DNA of 64,000 nucleotides, from positions 434,001 through 498,000 of the forward strand of contig CAWAMR010000014.1 in the NCBI GenBank assembly GCA_963783095.1, written 5' to 3'. The notes beneath the pieces are model-generated. The model did not search any database, was not told the DNA's origin, and worked only from the letters and a program-made list of their open reading frames with translations. Position 1 is the stretch's first letter. Each line of letters opens with the position of its first letter. Origin of the DNA: CAWAMR01 sp963783095. GTDB taxonomy: Bacteria; Planctomycetota; Planctomycetia; Gemmatales; Gemmataceae. Made by a program: the position numbers and the translations under genes. Positions 23,028 to 32,465 of this stretch are shown here, one piece after another.

Positions 23028-23838
23028 ATGATTCGCTTGCCCAATATCGCTCTCAAAAGAATAGTGGCGACGAAACTGCTCGAATATCAAGCCGAAGTGA
23101 ATGCCGTTACGAGTTACAAACACAGGGTTGCCGAAGGGAAACGACTCTTTTCTCTCCGGAATACTGCATCGAATTCGGCATTCAAGGTTGTTCGAGCAAC
23201 GCTTGAGACGATGTGTTCCGGCGCACGTCGTTGTTGTTACTGCGAGGATTCATGCGCTGATGAAGTCGAGCATATCAGACCCAAGGATCTTTACCCTGAA
23301 CTCGTCTTTGCTTGGGAGAATTACTTGTATGCATGCGGACCGTGTAACGGTCCCAAGCAAAACAAGTTTCATGTCTTCCATAGGCGGCACGGGCCAAATC
23401 CACGATATTACCCGAAAGCGAGACGCCCCAGTTCGAAAACCAATTGCTGGAGATCCTCTCTTGATCGATCCTCGTTCGGAAGACCCACTCGATTTTCTCG
23501 AATTGGAAATGCAGGACACGTTTTTCTTACTTCCTCGCTATGGTTTGAGTGCGCGAGATGTTAGCCGGGCGGAATATACCATCGAGTTGCTCCACTTGAA
23601 CGATCGAGATTTACTTCCCAAAGCTCGGCGCAACGCATTTGGATCGTACCGAGCAAGGCTTGTGGAATATGCTCAAAAAAAGCAGCGATCTGCCACCACC
23701 GCAACTCTCAAAAATCTGAAAGCCGATTTGTTACTGATGCCCCACCCAACGGTCTGGGCTGAGATGAAACGTCAACGTGCCGATCTTGCTGAACTCAATC
23801 AGCTTTTCCAAGAAATCCCTGAAGCTCTGACTTGGTAG
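23028..23838 (+). CDS. HNH endonuclease, TIGR02646/PtuB-like (frameshift)
   Basis: About 270 residues. The N-terminal half has an HNH core with zinc-binding cysteines: RRCCYCEDSCADEVEHIRPK, then WENYLYACGPCNGPKQNKF. This is the pattern of TIGR02646 proteins and Septu PtuB. The second half (DPLLIDPRSEDPLDFLELEM onward) fits the same family. The two halves lie in different frames, joining near 23425. The ATG at 23028 follows the ATPase stop by 3 bp with GGAGA upstream, so both are one operon. Expected role: nucleic-acid cleavage after phage sensing, held in check by the ATPase. Confidence 0.75.
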
Positions 23839-23940
23839 CGTTCCGCACAGAGGAACTCGCTTCATGCTCTGTTTCATGGTTTTCCGCGCTGCCTTTCCAT
23901 TCGTTCTCGGCGCATATCCCATTCTGCCTGTTTCACAAGG

Positions 23941-25467
23941 TCATTGCGCTTCACTGAGGATCGCCTGGATCACAGAATCTCCAGTCGGATTCTCCGATTG
24001 TCGTACGGCTGTAATGCCCAGTTCTCGAATCAGAGCGGTGGTCCGGGAGCTGTTCGATATGACCTGGATGTGTCCCTGCAGCAGCCGATGGCGAATCGTT
24101 TCGTCGCACGCATTGATAAAAGATTGCGTGATGGTTGTGCTTGTCAAGGTCACGATATCGATTTCGCCGCGCCGCAAATGATCGAAGACTTCGGAATTTG
24201 GATCCACCGCATCGGTCTGGCAATAGACCACAATCGTTTCCACCACAGCAACTTGCGACAACTGCTCGCGCAACAATTCCCGCGTCCGGTCGACTTGAGC
24301 GATCAACACTCGTTGCCCAGCGACCCGTTGCTGCAACGCGCCGGCAAAAGCCTCAGAACGCATATCATCTTTGGGTACGACATCGGCTTCCAGATGATAC
24401 TCTCGCAATGATTCCGCTGTTTTGGAGCCGATCGCTGCGAGTTGAATCCGGCCCAGAACACGCAGGTCTTTGCCGAGGCTGCGCAAGCGCTCAAACAAGG
24501 CGCACACCATCGGCGCTGGTGAAAACGAGCCAGTCAAATGCTCCAAGCTGAAGTTGCTCGATAGCCATATCGACGGGTCGCCAATCGGTTGGTTCTTGAA
24601 TTTCGACGGCAGGCAGCAGCCAGGGTACCGCGCCGAGCAACTCGAGCTGGTGCATCATCGTCTCGGCTTGATGGCGGGGCCGGGTTACCAGAACCCGTTT
24701 GCCGAGCAGGGGCCGGGCTTCAAACCACGATTTCGCCGGGCGCAAATCGACGACAGGACCGAGAATCACCAGTGCCGGGGTAACCAGGCCTGCCTGGCGA
24801 ACGGCACTGTCGAGGTTTTCGAGTGTCGTTGTGACCGATTGTTGCTCACCGGTAGAAGCTTTGGAAATGACCGCAGCAGGAGTCTGCGCCGGTTTGCCGC
24901 AGCGGATCAACTCGGCCGAGATGGCCGGGAGCCTGGAGATGCCCATGTAGATGACGATGGTTCCCGGAAATGAGGCGATCGACTGCCAATCCAGGCGCGC
25001 TGGAGTTTTGCCGGGATGTTCGTGACCGGTCACGAACGCTATGCCGCTCGACAGCGTTCGATGCGTGAGAGGGATCTCCAGATAAGCGCCGCAGCCAATG
25101 CAGCGGTAACTCCCGGTACGATTTCGAAGCGAATGCCCACTTCGCGCAATACCTCGGCTTCTTCTCCGCCCCGACCGAAGATGAGCGGATCTCCCCCCTT
25201 GAGCCGTACGACACATTTCCCCTTTCGAGCTTCCTCCACGAGCATTTGATGAATATGGGGCCATCGTTCGGGATGACAGCCCGGCAACTCGCGGACACAC
25301 CGCTTCTCGGCGTGAGCGGGTATGAAGTCGAGGATCCTGGCTGAAACAAGCTGATCGTAGAGAACGAAATCGGCGCTTTCGAGGCATTCCTTGCCGCGCA
25401 AGGTCAACAGGCCCGGATCACCTGGACCCGCACCGACGAGATAAACGATTGGTTTGGATGACTCCAT
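23941..25467 (-). CDS. CobA-HemD fusion: uroporphyrinogen-III methyltransferase/synthase (two frameshifts)
   Basis: About 505 residues in two enzymes. The N-terminal SUMT domain has the family motifs YLVGAGPGDPGLLTLRG, VRLKGGDPLIFGRGGEE and GVTAALAA, then YLEIPLTHR and TIVIYMG; it methylates uroporphyrinogen III at C2 and C7. The C-terminal uroporphyrinogen-III synthase domain runs from KRVLVTRPRHQAE to the end and contains FDWLVFTSADGV and VVYCQTD. Frames change near 25085 (one G missing from GCGGCG) and near 24508. The start is ATG at 25467. The fusion would link tetrapyrrole cyclisation to the siroheme/B12 branch. Confidence 0.9.
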
Positions 25468-25519
25468 ACGGTGATTCTAGTGTCAGGCCCGCGTACCCTG
25501 AAGGGGTACTCCAACAAAG

Positions 25520-25550
25520 CCCAGGGTCGCCGTACTCGGCGCACCCTGGG
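25520..25550. repeat. CCCAGGGT-type palindrome (second copy)
   Basis: CCCAGGGT and ACCCTGGG pair across 15 bases in the gap between tatC and cobA-hemD. The same sequence, less perfectly paired, is in the left arm of the cassette at 2206-2236. It may serve as a terminator between the two minus-strand genes or be a dispersed element. Confidence 0.5.
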
Positions 25551-25564
25551 AACCTGCTATCCGA

Positions 25565-26663
25565 CTAGACAGCTACTTCCTCTGCTTTCTCGCCGTCTTC
25601 GTCTTCCGGTGGGAATACCGGCGGTAGCCAATAACAGGCAAAGACGCCGAGGCAATAGAGCCCGAACATCGGCACAAACAGATACATCATGGTCACAACG
25701 TCCGGCGTCGGAGTAATGACCGCGGAGAAAGCAGCCAGGGCGAAGATGGCAATCCGCCATTTGCTCGCATAGTCCTGCCAGCTAAACATACCCACCCGAT
25801 TGAAAACGATCATCACCAGTGGCGTTTGGAATGAAATGCCGAACACGAGTGGCAAGATCAGGGCAAATCCCAGCCATTCATTCAAACGCAAGTCGGGATC
25901 GACATCGATAAAACTATTAAAGGAAAGCAGCGCCTTCACTGCACCGGGCATCACCCAGACCTGACAAACCACGATGCCAAGCAGGAACAAAATGACGCTG
26001 GGGAAAATGCTCCGATAGACATATTTCTTTTCGTGGGGATACATGCCCGCGCCGACAAAGGCCCAAAACTGCCAGGCGATCCACGGGCAGGCCAGAATGA
26101 CTCCACAGAGCATCGATATCTTGAAGTAAACCATGAATGATTCGGTGATGCCCAGGCTGGATAAGTAAGGACGATAAGCCGCAACGATCTCACCACGTTT
26201 TTGAGCGCCATCGATATCAACAACTCGCACAAGCATTTTGACCTCGATCTCTTTTTGATCCGGATTCTTCAATGTGAGACCATCGAAAGTATCCAGAAAT
26301 GCTTGTGTTGGTATTTTCATGCGAACAGGCATCGTTTCCTGCAATTTCGTACTTCGCTCTGATTGTTCCTTCAATTCCTCCGCCTGTTTTTCCTGCGCCC
26401 TCTTATTCCTTTCATCGTAGAACTCTCGAACTTTGTTCTCGATCGGGGAGGTAATGTACTTCAGGGCTGGTCGTCCAATGCCGAAGTTGTCCCGACTTCA
26501 TTTCCTGGCCAACGCCGTCGGCGATGAAGCTTACGCCCATGCAAAACAGCAGGCCCTTGACGGCGGCCCACAGTCGCCAGCGCAACTCTTCGAGGTGATC
26601 GCCGAAACTCATGCGAGTTTGAGCGAAAATGTCTTCGTCGTGCGGATTTTGGGTGGAACTCAT
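25565..26663 (-). CDS. tatC: Twin-arginine translocase subunit TatC (frameshift)
   Basis: About 365 residues. The N-terminal signature MSFGDHLEELRWRL leads into TM1. TM2 to TM6 run from about residue 175 (MVYFKISMLCGVILACPWIA) to the C-terminus, with conserved FGISFQTPL and ITPTPDVVTM. TatC is the receptor core of the Tat pathway that exports folded proteins; at least three Tat-type leaders occur in this window. Between TM1 and TM2 lies an unusually long charged loop of roughly 115 residues (about 25 in E. coli). The frame changes near 26495, joining KSG to DNFGIGRPALKYITSPIENK. ATG at 26663. No tatA is adjacent. Confidence 0.88.
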
Positions 26664-27067
26664 AGCACATCGGGAGGCAAGAGGATTGCCACCGTGCAGG
26701 CGAAGGTGCCGGAGGGATGGCGAAAAGAAGGATTTTGACGATCTTTCTGCCGGCGAGGGTGCCGGCAGAACGGCGTCAACCATTGGCAGGACAAATGCTT
26801 CGCTTGTCCTTTTTGCGGCAGGGTCGCGGCAACCGCGATGCTTTCGCTACCATTCATCTTAGTGGGATGAGATTCGTTTGGACAAGGTATGCACGATTCG
26901 GAAGGAGAGAACCGGTTCCGTCGTCGGCACGGTTTGGATCAATTCTATCAAAAGTGCCAGCTGCAACATTAATTTTTCCACAGAGTTGGTCGTTGTTCGG
27001 ACGGCGTTCCGACTCCGAAGGGCGATAATGAGCATAGAAGTTTGGAAAAGCCCACTCGGGGATTGCC
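26664..27067. other. Gene-free interval with two short hairpins
   Basis: TTCTGCCGGC and GCCGGCAGAA pair across six bases at 26745-26770. AGGACAA and TTGTCCT pair at 26788-26810, followed by five T on the plus strand, which resembles a terminator although no plus-strand gene precedes it. No credible coding frame. Confidence 0.4.
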
Positions 27068-27286
27068 ATGCGTCGCACTCTTTTATTGTTGTTTCTGGTA
27101 GCGCTCACCGGCTGCCAGAACACGGTCGGCCCTCTGGCGAGCCGAAAGCGCGATCAGAAGCCCGACCCCCTATATAACATCGAAGAACAGAAGCGCTGGG
27201 CAAACTGGCGATATCCTTACTGGGACGACAATACCAACCTCTACCCCAGTACTTATAGCGATCGTCCGGGAATGTTCGGGCGATAA
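27068..27286 (+). CDS. Small lipoprotein
   Basis: 72 residues. Basic start, hydrophobic core and the lipobox LVALTGC (Cys16) make a clear lipoprotein signal. The mature part is polar with several Trp and Tyr (WANWRYPYWDD). No family recognised. It is followed 27 bp later by another exported protein on the same strand, so the two may be co-expressed. Confidence 0.6.
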   Translation: MRRTLLLLFLVALTGCQNTVGPLASRKRDQKPDPLYNIEEQKRWANWRYPYWDDNTNLYPSTYSDRPGMFGR

Positions 27287-27313
27287 CAGGTGTTCCAGGG
27301 AGGGTAACCGGTC

Positions 27314-27725
27314 ATGCGCATCCGGTGTTTGATCGTTCTTTGCTTTCTTTCCCTTTCTTGCATTTCGGAAGCCGAGAAAGTCCGCGTTACCCCCATTGCC
27401 CGCCGATGGCTCTTCACTGTCTTACAGCGATGTCCTTGCTCGCCTGGCTACCCAGACCAACAGCGCGCGGGATGAGCATTTCCTGAATCACTGGGATAGG
27501 CTCGCCGAGGTGGCGGCCGGGCTGGAACTATCGGCGAGTTATCTTCCCAAATCTTCCAACGTACCGGCCCATCGGCAGATGACTCTACCCCATGACTCGG
27601 CCTTGTTGCTTCAGAATATCCGCCAGTTGCAGACGACTGCGAGAATGAAGGATCAAACGCAGTCACTGGAGTCGATTCGACGTATTCACAACCAAATCCG
27701 CGAACTGAAAACTCCTTCGGAATAA
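27314..27725 (+). CDS. Hypothetical exported protein (frameshift)
   Basis: ATG at 27314, after GGGAGGG, opens a signal peptide (CLIVLCFLSLSCISEAEK). The frame changes near 27392 and the protein continues as LPADGSSLSYSDVLARLATQ to the stop at 27725, about 136 residues. The mature part is helical (ARDEHFLNHWDRLAEVAAGL and SLESIRRIHNQIRELK). No domain recognised. It ends 10 bp before the ADP-ribosylglycohydrolase start, so it may be part of the same transcript. Confidence 0.5.
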
Positions 27726-27735
27726 ACTGTCGACA

Positions 27736-28798
27736 ATGCCCTGCGAGGAAGCGATTGTCGGCTGTCTCTTCGGCATGGCGGTCGGCGATGCTCTCGGCTT
27801 GCCGCGCGAATCTTTGTCTTCACGTCGAGCAACCCGGCTATTCGGTTCGATCGAGCGCCATCAATTTTTATTCGGACACGGCATGTTTTCGGACGACACC
27901 GAACATGCCTGTATGACCGCGCAATCGCTTTTAGTTTCTACCGGCGATCCTGAATTGTTCTTGCGAAGTCTTTCCCGGCGCTTGCGATTTTGGCTGCTCG
28001 GATTACCTTTCGGCATTGGACGCGCAACTCTGAAAGCCTGTCTCAAGCTCTGGCTAGGCTGGTCCGCCCGCGCGAGCCGCTGTTGGTCCGCAGGCAATGG
28101 CCCCGCGATGCGTGCGCCTGATCCTCGGCGTCTGCTTCGGCGACAAACCCGAGCAATTACGGGCATTGGTTCGCGCCTCCACGCGGATTACTCACACCGA
28201 TCCGAAAGCTGAATGGGGAGCTCTCGCCGTTGCACGGGCTGCACATCTGGCAGCGATCTCTCATGGAAACGCTATTTCCGTCGCCGACACGATCCGGGCG
28301 ATCCTTGAGATTTTGCCTCCCGAGTCTTCGGAATTGATGGAGTTGATGCTGCGCGTGCAATCCAGTATCGCCGGAGGAGATTCTACGGAAGTGTTTGCCG
28401 AGAAACTGGGTCTGAAGCGCGGCGTGACGGGCTATATGTTTCATACGGTTCCGGTGGTGTTGCACGTTTGGCTACATCTTCCCGACGATTATCGCACGGC
28501 GGTCCAAAACATCATCCGATGCGGGGGCGACACCGACACGACTGCGGCGATCGTGGTGGGTTGGCAGGCGCTCGATTGGGAAAAGATCAAATTCCAGATC
28601 ATTGGCGACGAAAATTAGCCGAATGGCCGCGCAACCAGCGCTGGATAACCAAATTGGGCACGAGTTGCGCAAATGTTGGAAGAAGGAAAACCGCGTCGAT
28701 CGTTACCGGTGAGTTGGCTCGGGATTCTGTCGCGAAACTTGCTCTTCGACCTTGTGGTTCTGGGGCATGTACTACGACGACTATTGCCACCCTATTAA
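27736..28798 (+). CDS. ADP-ribosylglycohydrolase family protein (three frameshifts)
   Basis: The family removes ADP-ribose from proteins or nucleic acids using two metal ions. Motifs: GCLFGMAVGDALGLP, MFSDDTEHACMTAQSL with the metal-binding acids, and CGGDTDTTAAIVVG. The frame changes near 28115, near 28612 (where a TAG interrupts) and near 28660. Reading on through these, the protein continues as LAEWPRNQRWITKLG and ends ILSRNLLFDLVVLGHVLRRL up to a stop at 28798. That hydrophobic tail is how I remember planctomycete members of the family. Without it the gene would appear to end at 28618. Confidence 0.8.
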
Positions 28799-28821
28799 TG
28801 AAATCTCCGGAACATATAACA

Positions 28822-28851
28822 CACCAGGGCTGCCAAAAGGCAGCCCTGGTG
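28822..28851. terminator. Bidirectional terminator hairpin
   Basis: CACCAGGGCTGCC and GGCAGCCCTGGTG form a perfect 13-bp stem with an AAAA loop, midway between two convergent genes. Confidence 0.6.
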
Positions 28852-28896
28852 AGTAGGCACTCGGTGTCAAGCAAGCGACGCCAGCACTAATGAATA

Positions 28897-30180
28897 TCAA
28901 ACCAATGCCTTGATGACCTTGGCCTTGTCACCGGCGATGTTGCTCGGCCGGCCCAACTGATCGCGGTACTGAGTATCTTCAACCTTGATGCCAAGCGCGG
29001 CGTACAGGGTTGCGAAGACATCGCCCATCGTGACCGGGTTGTCCTTGACCGTTTCGCAGCCTGCATCCGTTGAGCCATAGACCTGACCACCCTTGATACC
29101 TGCACCACCGATGAGGATCGAGTTGGTACGAGGATAGTGATCGCGGCCCGTGTTGGCGTTGATGCGTGGTGTACGTTGGAATTCGGTGTTCAGCGCGATG
29201 GCCACTTCACCGATCAAACCACGCTCGCGGAGGTCGCGGACGAGTGTACCAATGGCCTTATCGACGATTGGCAACTGACGAGCCAGACCGGTGAAGATGT
29301 TCTGGTGCATGTCCCAGCCACCCAACTCGACACTGACGGAAGCAGCACCGGCCTCAACCAGCCGGCGAGCCAGCAACATGCCTCGACCGAAGTTGCTCGG
29401 TCCGTAATCGGTCTTCAGTGTGGTCGGTTCTTTATCCAGGGAGAACACTTCTTTGTTCTTGGAAACGACCAGGCTGAACGCCTTCTCGTACAGTTCCTGG
29501 TGAGCCTTGGCGGCGTCTTTCTCGGCCTTGGTCTGGAGGCCGGACTCGATGCCATCGAACAGCTTCTCTCGGCGGAGCATACGCGCCTCATCAACACCTT
29601 GCGGCGGCTTGATGTTTTCGGGAGGACTGCCGGGGTTCTGAACGGTGAACGGAGCGAATTTGTTGCCGAGGAAGCCGGGGCCCATTGAGCCGCCGCCACC
29701 GATCGAGATGAAGGAGGGAAGATCGGCTTCAAATTCCCGGTTCAGCCACGAGTAGGTCGCGGGGAAGGAAGGATAGGCGACGAGCGGGTTCGGAGCCCGA
29801 CCGGTTTGGGTCAGCACCGTACCGCGATTGTGATCGCCTTCGGTCTTGGTCAACGAACGAATGATGGCCAAGTTCTTCATTTCCTTGGCGATCGTCGGCA
29901 ACAGCTCGTTGATCTTGATTCCGGAAACCGCAGTTTCCATCGACTTGGTGTCGCCATTGTTCTGATGGCCGGGTTTGTTGTCCCAGAAGTCCATCATCGA
30001 GGCACCGCCGGGAAGGTTCAACCAGATGATGCTCTTGAATTTCCGCTTGCTGGCGGAAGTTACGGTCGGACCAGCAGCAGCCATCAGGTTGCTGAAGAAC
30101 AGCGAGGTCTGGCTCGCCACGGCGGCGGCCCCGGCCATGTGCGTCATGAAGTGACGACGATCTGTGATACCCCAAGGCAT
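28897..30180 (-). CDS. DUF1501 (sulfatase-like) protein, Tat-exported
   Basis: 427 residues, frame intact. A twin-arginine leader (DRRHFMTHMAGAAAVAS) precedes a DUF1501 domain: IIWLNLPGGASMMDFWDNKP, NFGRGMLLARRLVEAGAASV and LNTEFQRTPRINANTGRDHYPR. DUF1501 proteins share the alkaline-phosphatase/sulfatase fold, and planctomycetes carry dozens, often next to DUF1549/DUF1553 proteins. This copy stands alone. The ATG at 30180 is the only start that keeps the leader. Confidence 0.9.
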   Translation of the reverse strand: MPWGITDRRHFMTHMAGAAAVASQTSLFFSNLMAAAGPTVTSASKRKFKSIIWLNLPGGASMMDFWDNKPGHQNNGDTKSMETAVSGIKINELLPTIAKEMKNLAIIRSLTKTEGDHNRGTVLTQTGRAPNPLVAYPSFPATYSWLNREFEADLPSFISIGGGGSMGPGFLGNKFAPFTVQNPGSPPENIKPPQGVDEARMLRREKLFDGIESGLQTKAEKDAAKAHQELYEKAFSLVVSKNKEVFSLDKEPTTLKTDYGPSNFGRGMLLARRLVEAGAASVSVELGGWDMHQNIFTGLARQLPIVDKAIGTLVRDLRERGLIGEVAIALNTEFQRTPRINANTGRDHYPRTNSILIGGAGIKGGQVYGSTDAGCETVKDNPVTMGDVFATLYAALGIKVEDTQYRDQLGRPSNIAGDKAKVIKALV

Positions 30181-30565
30181 GTTTGTCCACCTTAAAGAAG
30201 GTTAATAGGATGTTTGTCAATCCGTTTGTCTGATTCGTTTGTCCACACAGCGCGAGAGTCCGGAGGATGCGAGTGTTCTATCAACAGTGACCCAAATCGG
30301 TCAAGCAGATAGTCTGCGGTTAGCTCACCGGTGGCTCTTCTAGTCTACATTGGTCAGACGATACCTGCGCAAACCTAGTTCCCAAATTATCGAAAAAAAA
30401 CCAAACCGGTGCGATTTCTTGCGAACCAAAATGACCCGCTCCGCAGCGCGGACTAAAAACAGGGCGCGAAGGCTCCCGCAATCTCGACCTGCGGCCGGCC
30501 AATCATTCACTGCCTTCGATGACAGTAACATTATAGCCGGATATTGGTTACGACAGATGATCTCC
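30181..30565. other. Gene-free interval
   Basis: Upstream of the Tat-exported DUF1501 gene. Short frames on both strands show no protein-like features. I see no repeat or strong hairpin. Confidence 0.5.
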
Positions 30566-30943
30566 TCATACTACCGGGCGGTCGACGGCAAATTCCATGA
30601 GCGCTTCGAGGTCAATGAATTCCAATGTGGAAATATGGGTAGCCGCCAAAAGAACTTGCGGAGCCATACCAGCCTCATAGGCTTCTTTCCACCGCGATGC
30701 ACACAAACACCAGCGATCCCCCGGCTTTAGACCTGGAAAACCGTAAAGAGGAAATGGCGTCGAGAGATCATTGCCTGCTGCTCTGGAGAATTTGAGAAAT
30801 TCTCTGGTCACAAGAACGCAAACGGTGTGAAGGCCGTCGTCGCCCGGACCGGTATTGCAGCAACCGTCGCGATAGAAGCCGGTCATGGGATCGGTACAAC
30901 AAGTTTCGAGCGCAGTGCCGAGTACATTTTTCGCGTTAGCCAC
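30566..30943 (-). CDS. DUF2237 family protein
   Basis: 125 residues, full length for the family and frame intact. The conserved text NVLGTALETCCTDPMTGFYR, CCNTGPGDDGLHTVCVLVT and FPGLKPGDRWCLCASRW is characteristic. Several paired cysteines suggest metal binding or disulphides. The function of the family is unknown. It is 128 bp downstream of the PhoPQ-related gene on the same strand. Confidence 0.88.
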   Translation of the reverse strand: MANAKNVLGTALETCCTDPMTGFYRDGCCNTGPGDDGLHTVCVLVTREFLKFSRAAGNDLSTPFPLYGFPGLKPGDRWCLCASRWKEAYEAGMAPQVLLAATHISTLEFIDLEALMEFAVDRPVV

Positions 30944-31071
30944 TTGTCCAGTCCTCGATCAACGAAAGCGGAATGAGAGAATTCTATTGTAGATCATCTT
31001 CCGGTCTGCGTCTTCTTGCGGAAGCGGCAGAAACCGTTTACGTCCGGCATTTCCGGCGCGAAACGCCCGAT

Positions 31072-32373
31072 CTACGGCTTGCCGACGATCCGCAACTGAC
31101 TCGAAAGAAAATAGCGCAAACCCATGATCTCGAACTCGCATTCGCCAAAAACGGCTCGATAGCCCTTTTCGGGACGGGACACCGCGCCGGACACGACACC
31201 TTGTCCCAGGGTTGCTGCTTGCTCTTTCCATTTCGATTGTCGGAAATCGAGCGTATCGGAATCGGCGATCCAAAGTCGGCCGGCTTTCATCGGCGGCTTA
31301 CAAGAGACTTCGAGTTGGATTTTCCCGTCCGTTGTCTGGTACTTCCATTGCAGCCTCGGCATTGGAGTATTCGTGATCTCATGCGCGGCAAATGCGGACA
31401 GCGTTGACAACACGCGCAGGCGATCTTTCTTGCCGCCCTCGTATTGCTGTTCCAACCCGTGCCCGGCATTGGGCACATAAAGAATCCACTTGTTGCCTTT
31501 CAGATCGTCCCAATAAAGGTTGAGTGCATCGAGCGTCCAATAAGGATCGTTTGTCCCGTTGATAATCATCTTCGGCATCTTCAGTGTTTCGCGGTATACC
31601 CACGGATCGACCATCCCCCAAAGTTTCTTTGCTTCAGCCGTATCGGGAAGCGGCACGAGTTTGCGTTCCGTGTAATCGTGAATCATCCTGCTGTAACTGC
31701 CATAAGACTTCAGTTGATGGGGCAGTTGCATTCGCATGTTGAGAGTGTCGAAGACGAGCGGAGCGATGGCCTTGACCCGCGCATCGCCCGACGCAGCCGT
31801 CAGCCAGGTTGTCCACCCTCGTTTGGAGGCCCCTGCAACCACAAATGATTTGACATCGAATTTCCATTCCTGCTTGCCAAACGCCTGAACGGCATCCATC
31901 GCTTTGACGACACTTTTGACCATCGGGAAGAGCAGGGGCCAGGACTCATCCTTGGTTTCGAGGAAGCGCACAAAGGTTTCCGCGATGAGCTTATCTTCCT
32001 TCTTTCCATCGAATAACGGCTGATTGGGAATGTCGTACAGGAAAGCGATCGGCCCCTTGATCCGGCCCGCGATCTCGAAAGCGAGGAGATTATTGACGAT
32101 GCTCGGCTTGCCGCCGGTATTCCAGAGGAAGATCGTCTCGGTGGGTTTGGTGTCCTTGGGATGATAGATGACGAGAGAGTGTTCCCATTTGATGTCGTGC
32201 CACGTCTGAGAAACGAGATCGATTTCGTACATCGTGCCCTGAAAGACCTCTTTCTTGTCCTTGAGTTTCCAGGAAAAAGTCTTGTCTTCTTTTTGGACAT
32301 ACTCTTTTAGCCCGGCCTGCAAGTAAGAATGGGTTGCGAAGAAGATGACAAAAAGGGCAATGCAATGACGCAT
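31072..32373 (-). CDS. PhoPQ-activated pathogenicity-related protein
   Basis: 433 residues with a signal peptide (CIALFVIFFATHSYLQAG) and an alpha/beta-hydrolase fold. The nucleophile elbow region is VAGASKRGWTTWL, and the C-terminal acid/histidine region includes NAGHGLEQQ. It matches the PhoPQ_related family (PF10142), first seen in Salmonella but common in planctomycetes. Likely a secreted hydrolase; substrate unknown. Frame intact. It follows argC at 92 bp. Confidence 0.88.
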   Translation of the reverse strand: MRHCIALFVIFFATHSYLQAGLKEYVQKEDKTFSWKLKDKKEVFQGTMYEIDLVSQTWHDIKWEHSLVIYHPKDTKPTETIFLWNTGGKPSIVNNLLAFEIAGRIKGPIAFLYDIPNQPLFDGKKEDKLIAETFVRFLETKDESWPLLFPMVKSVVKAMDAVQAFGKQEWKFDVKSFVVAGASKRGWTTWLTAASGDARVKAIAPLVFDTLNMRMQLPHQLKSYGSYSRMIHDYTERKLVPLPDTAEAKKLWGMVDPWVYRETLKMPKMIINGTNDPYWTLDALNLYWDDLKGNKWILYVPNAGHGLEQQYEGGKKDRLRVLSTLSAFAAHEITNTPMPRLQWKYQTTDGKIQLEVSCKPPMKAGRLWIADSDTLDFRQSKWKEQAATLGQGVVSGAVSRPEKGYRAVFGECEFEIMGLRYFLSSQLRIVGKP

Positions 32374-32465
32374 GAAAACCTCATCAGGGTGAATGATGCA
32401 AACGAGCAGTACATGCAGCCAGTATCATTGGGAACCTCGCTGCCGGGTTTCGCTTCATGTCCATC

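Noticed and set aside
21727..23838. Retron with PtuAB effectors
   Set aside because: No reverse transcriptase or msr-msd-like inverted repeat was seen in 20-27 kb.
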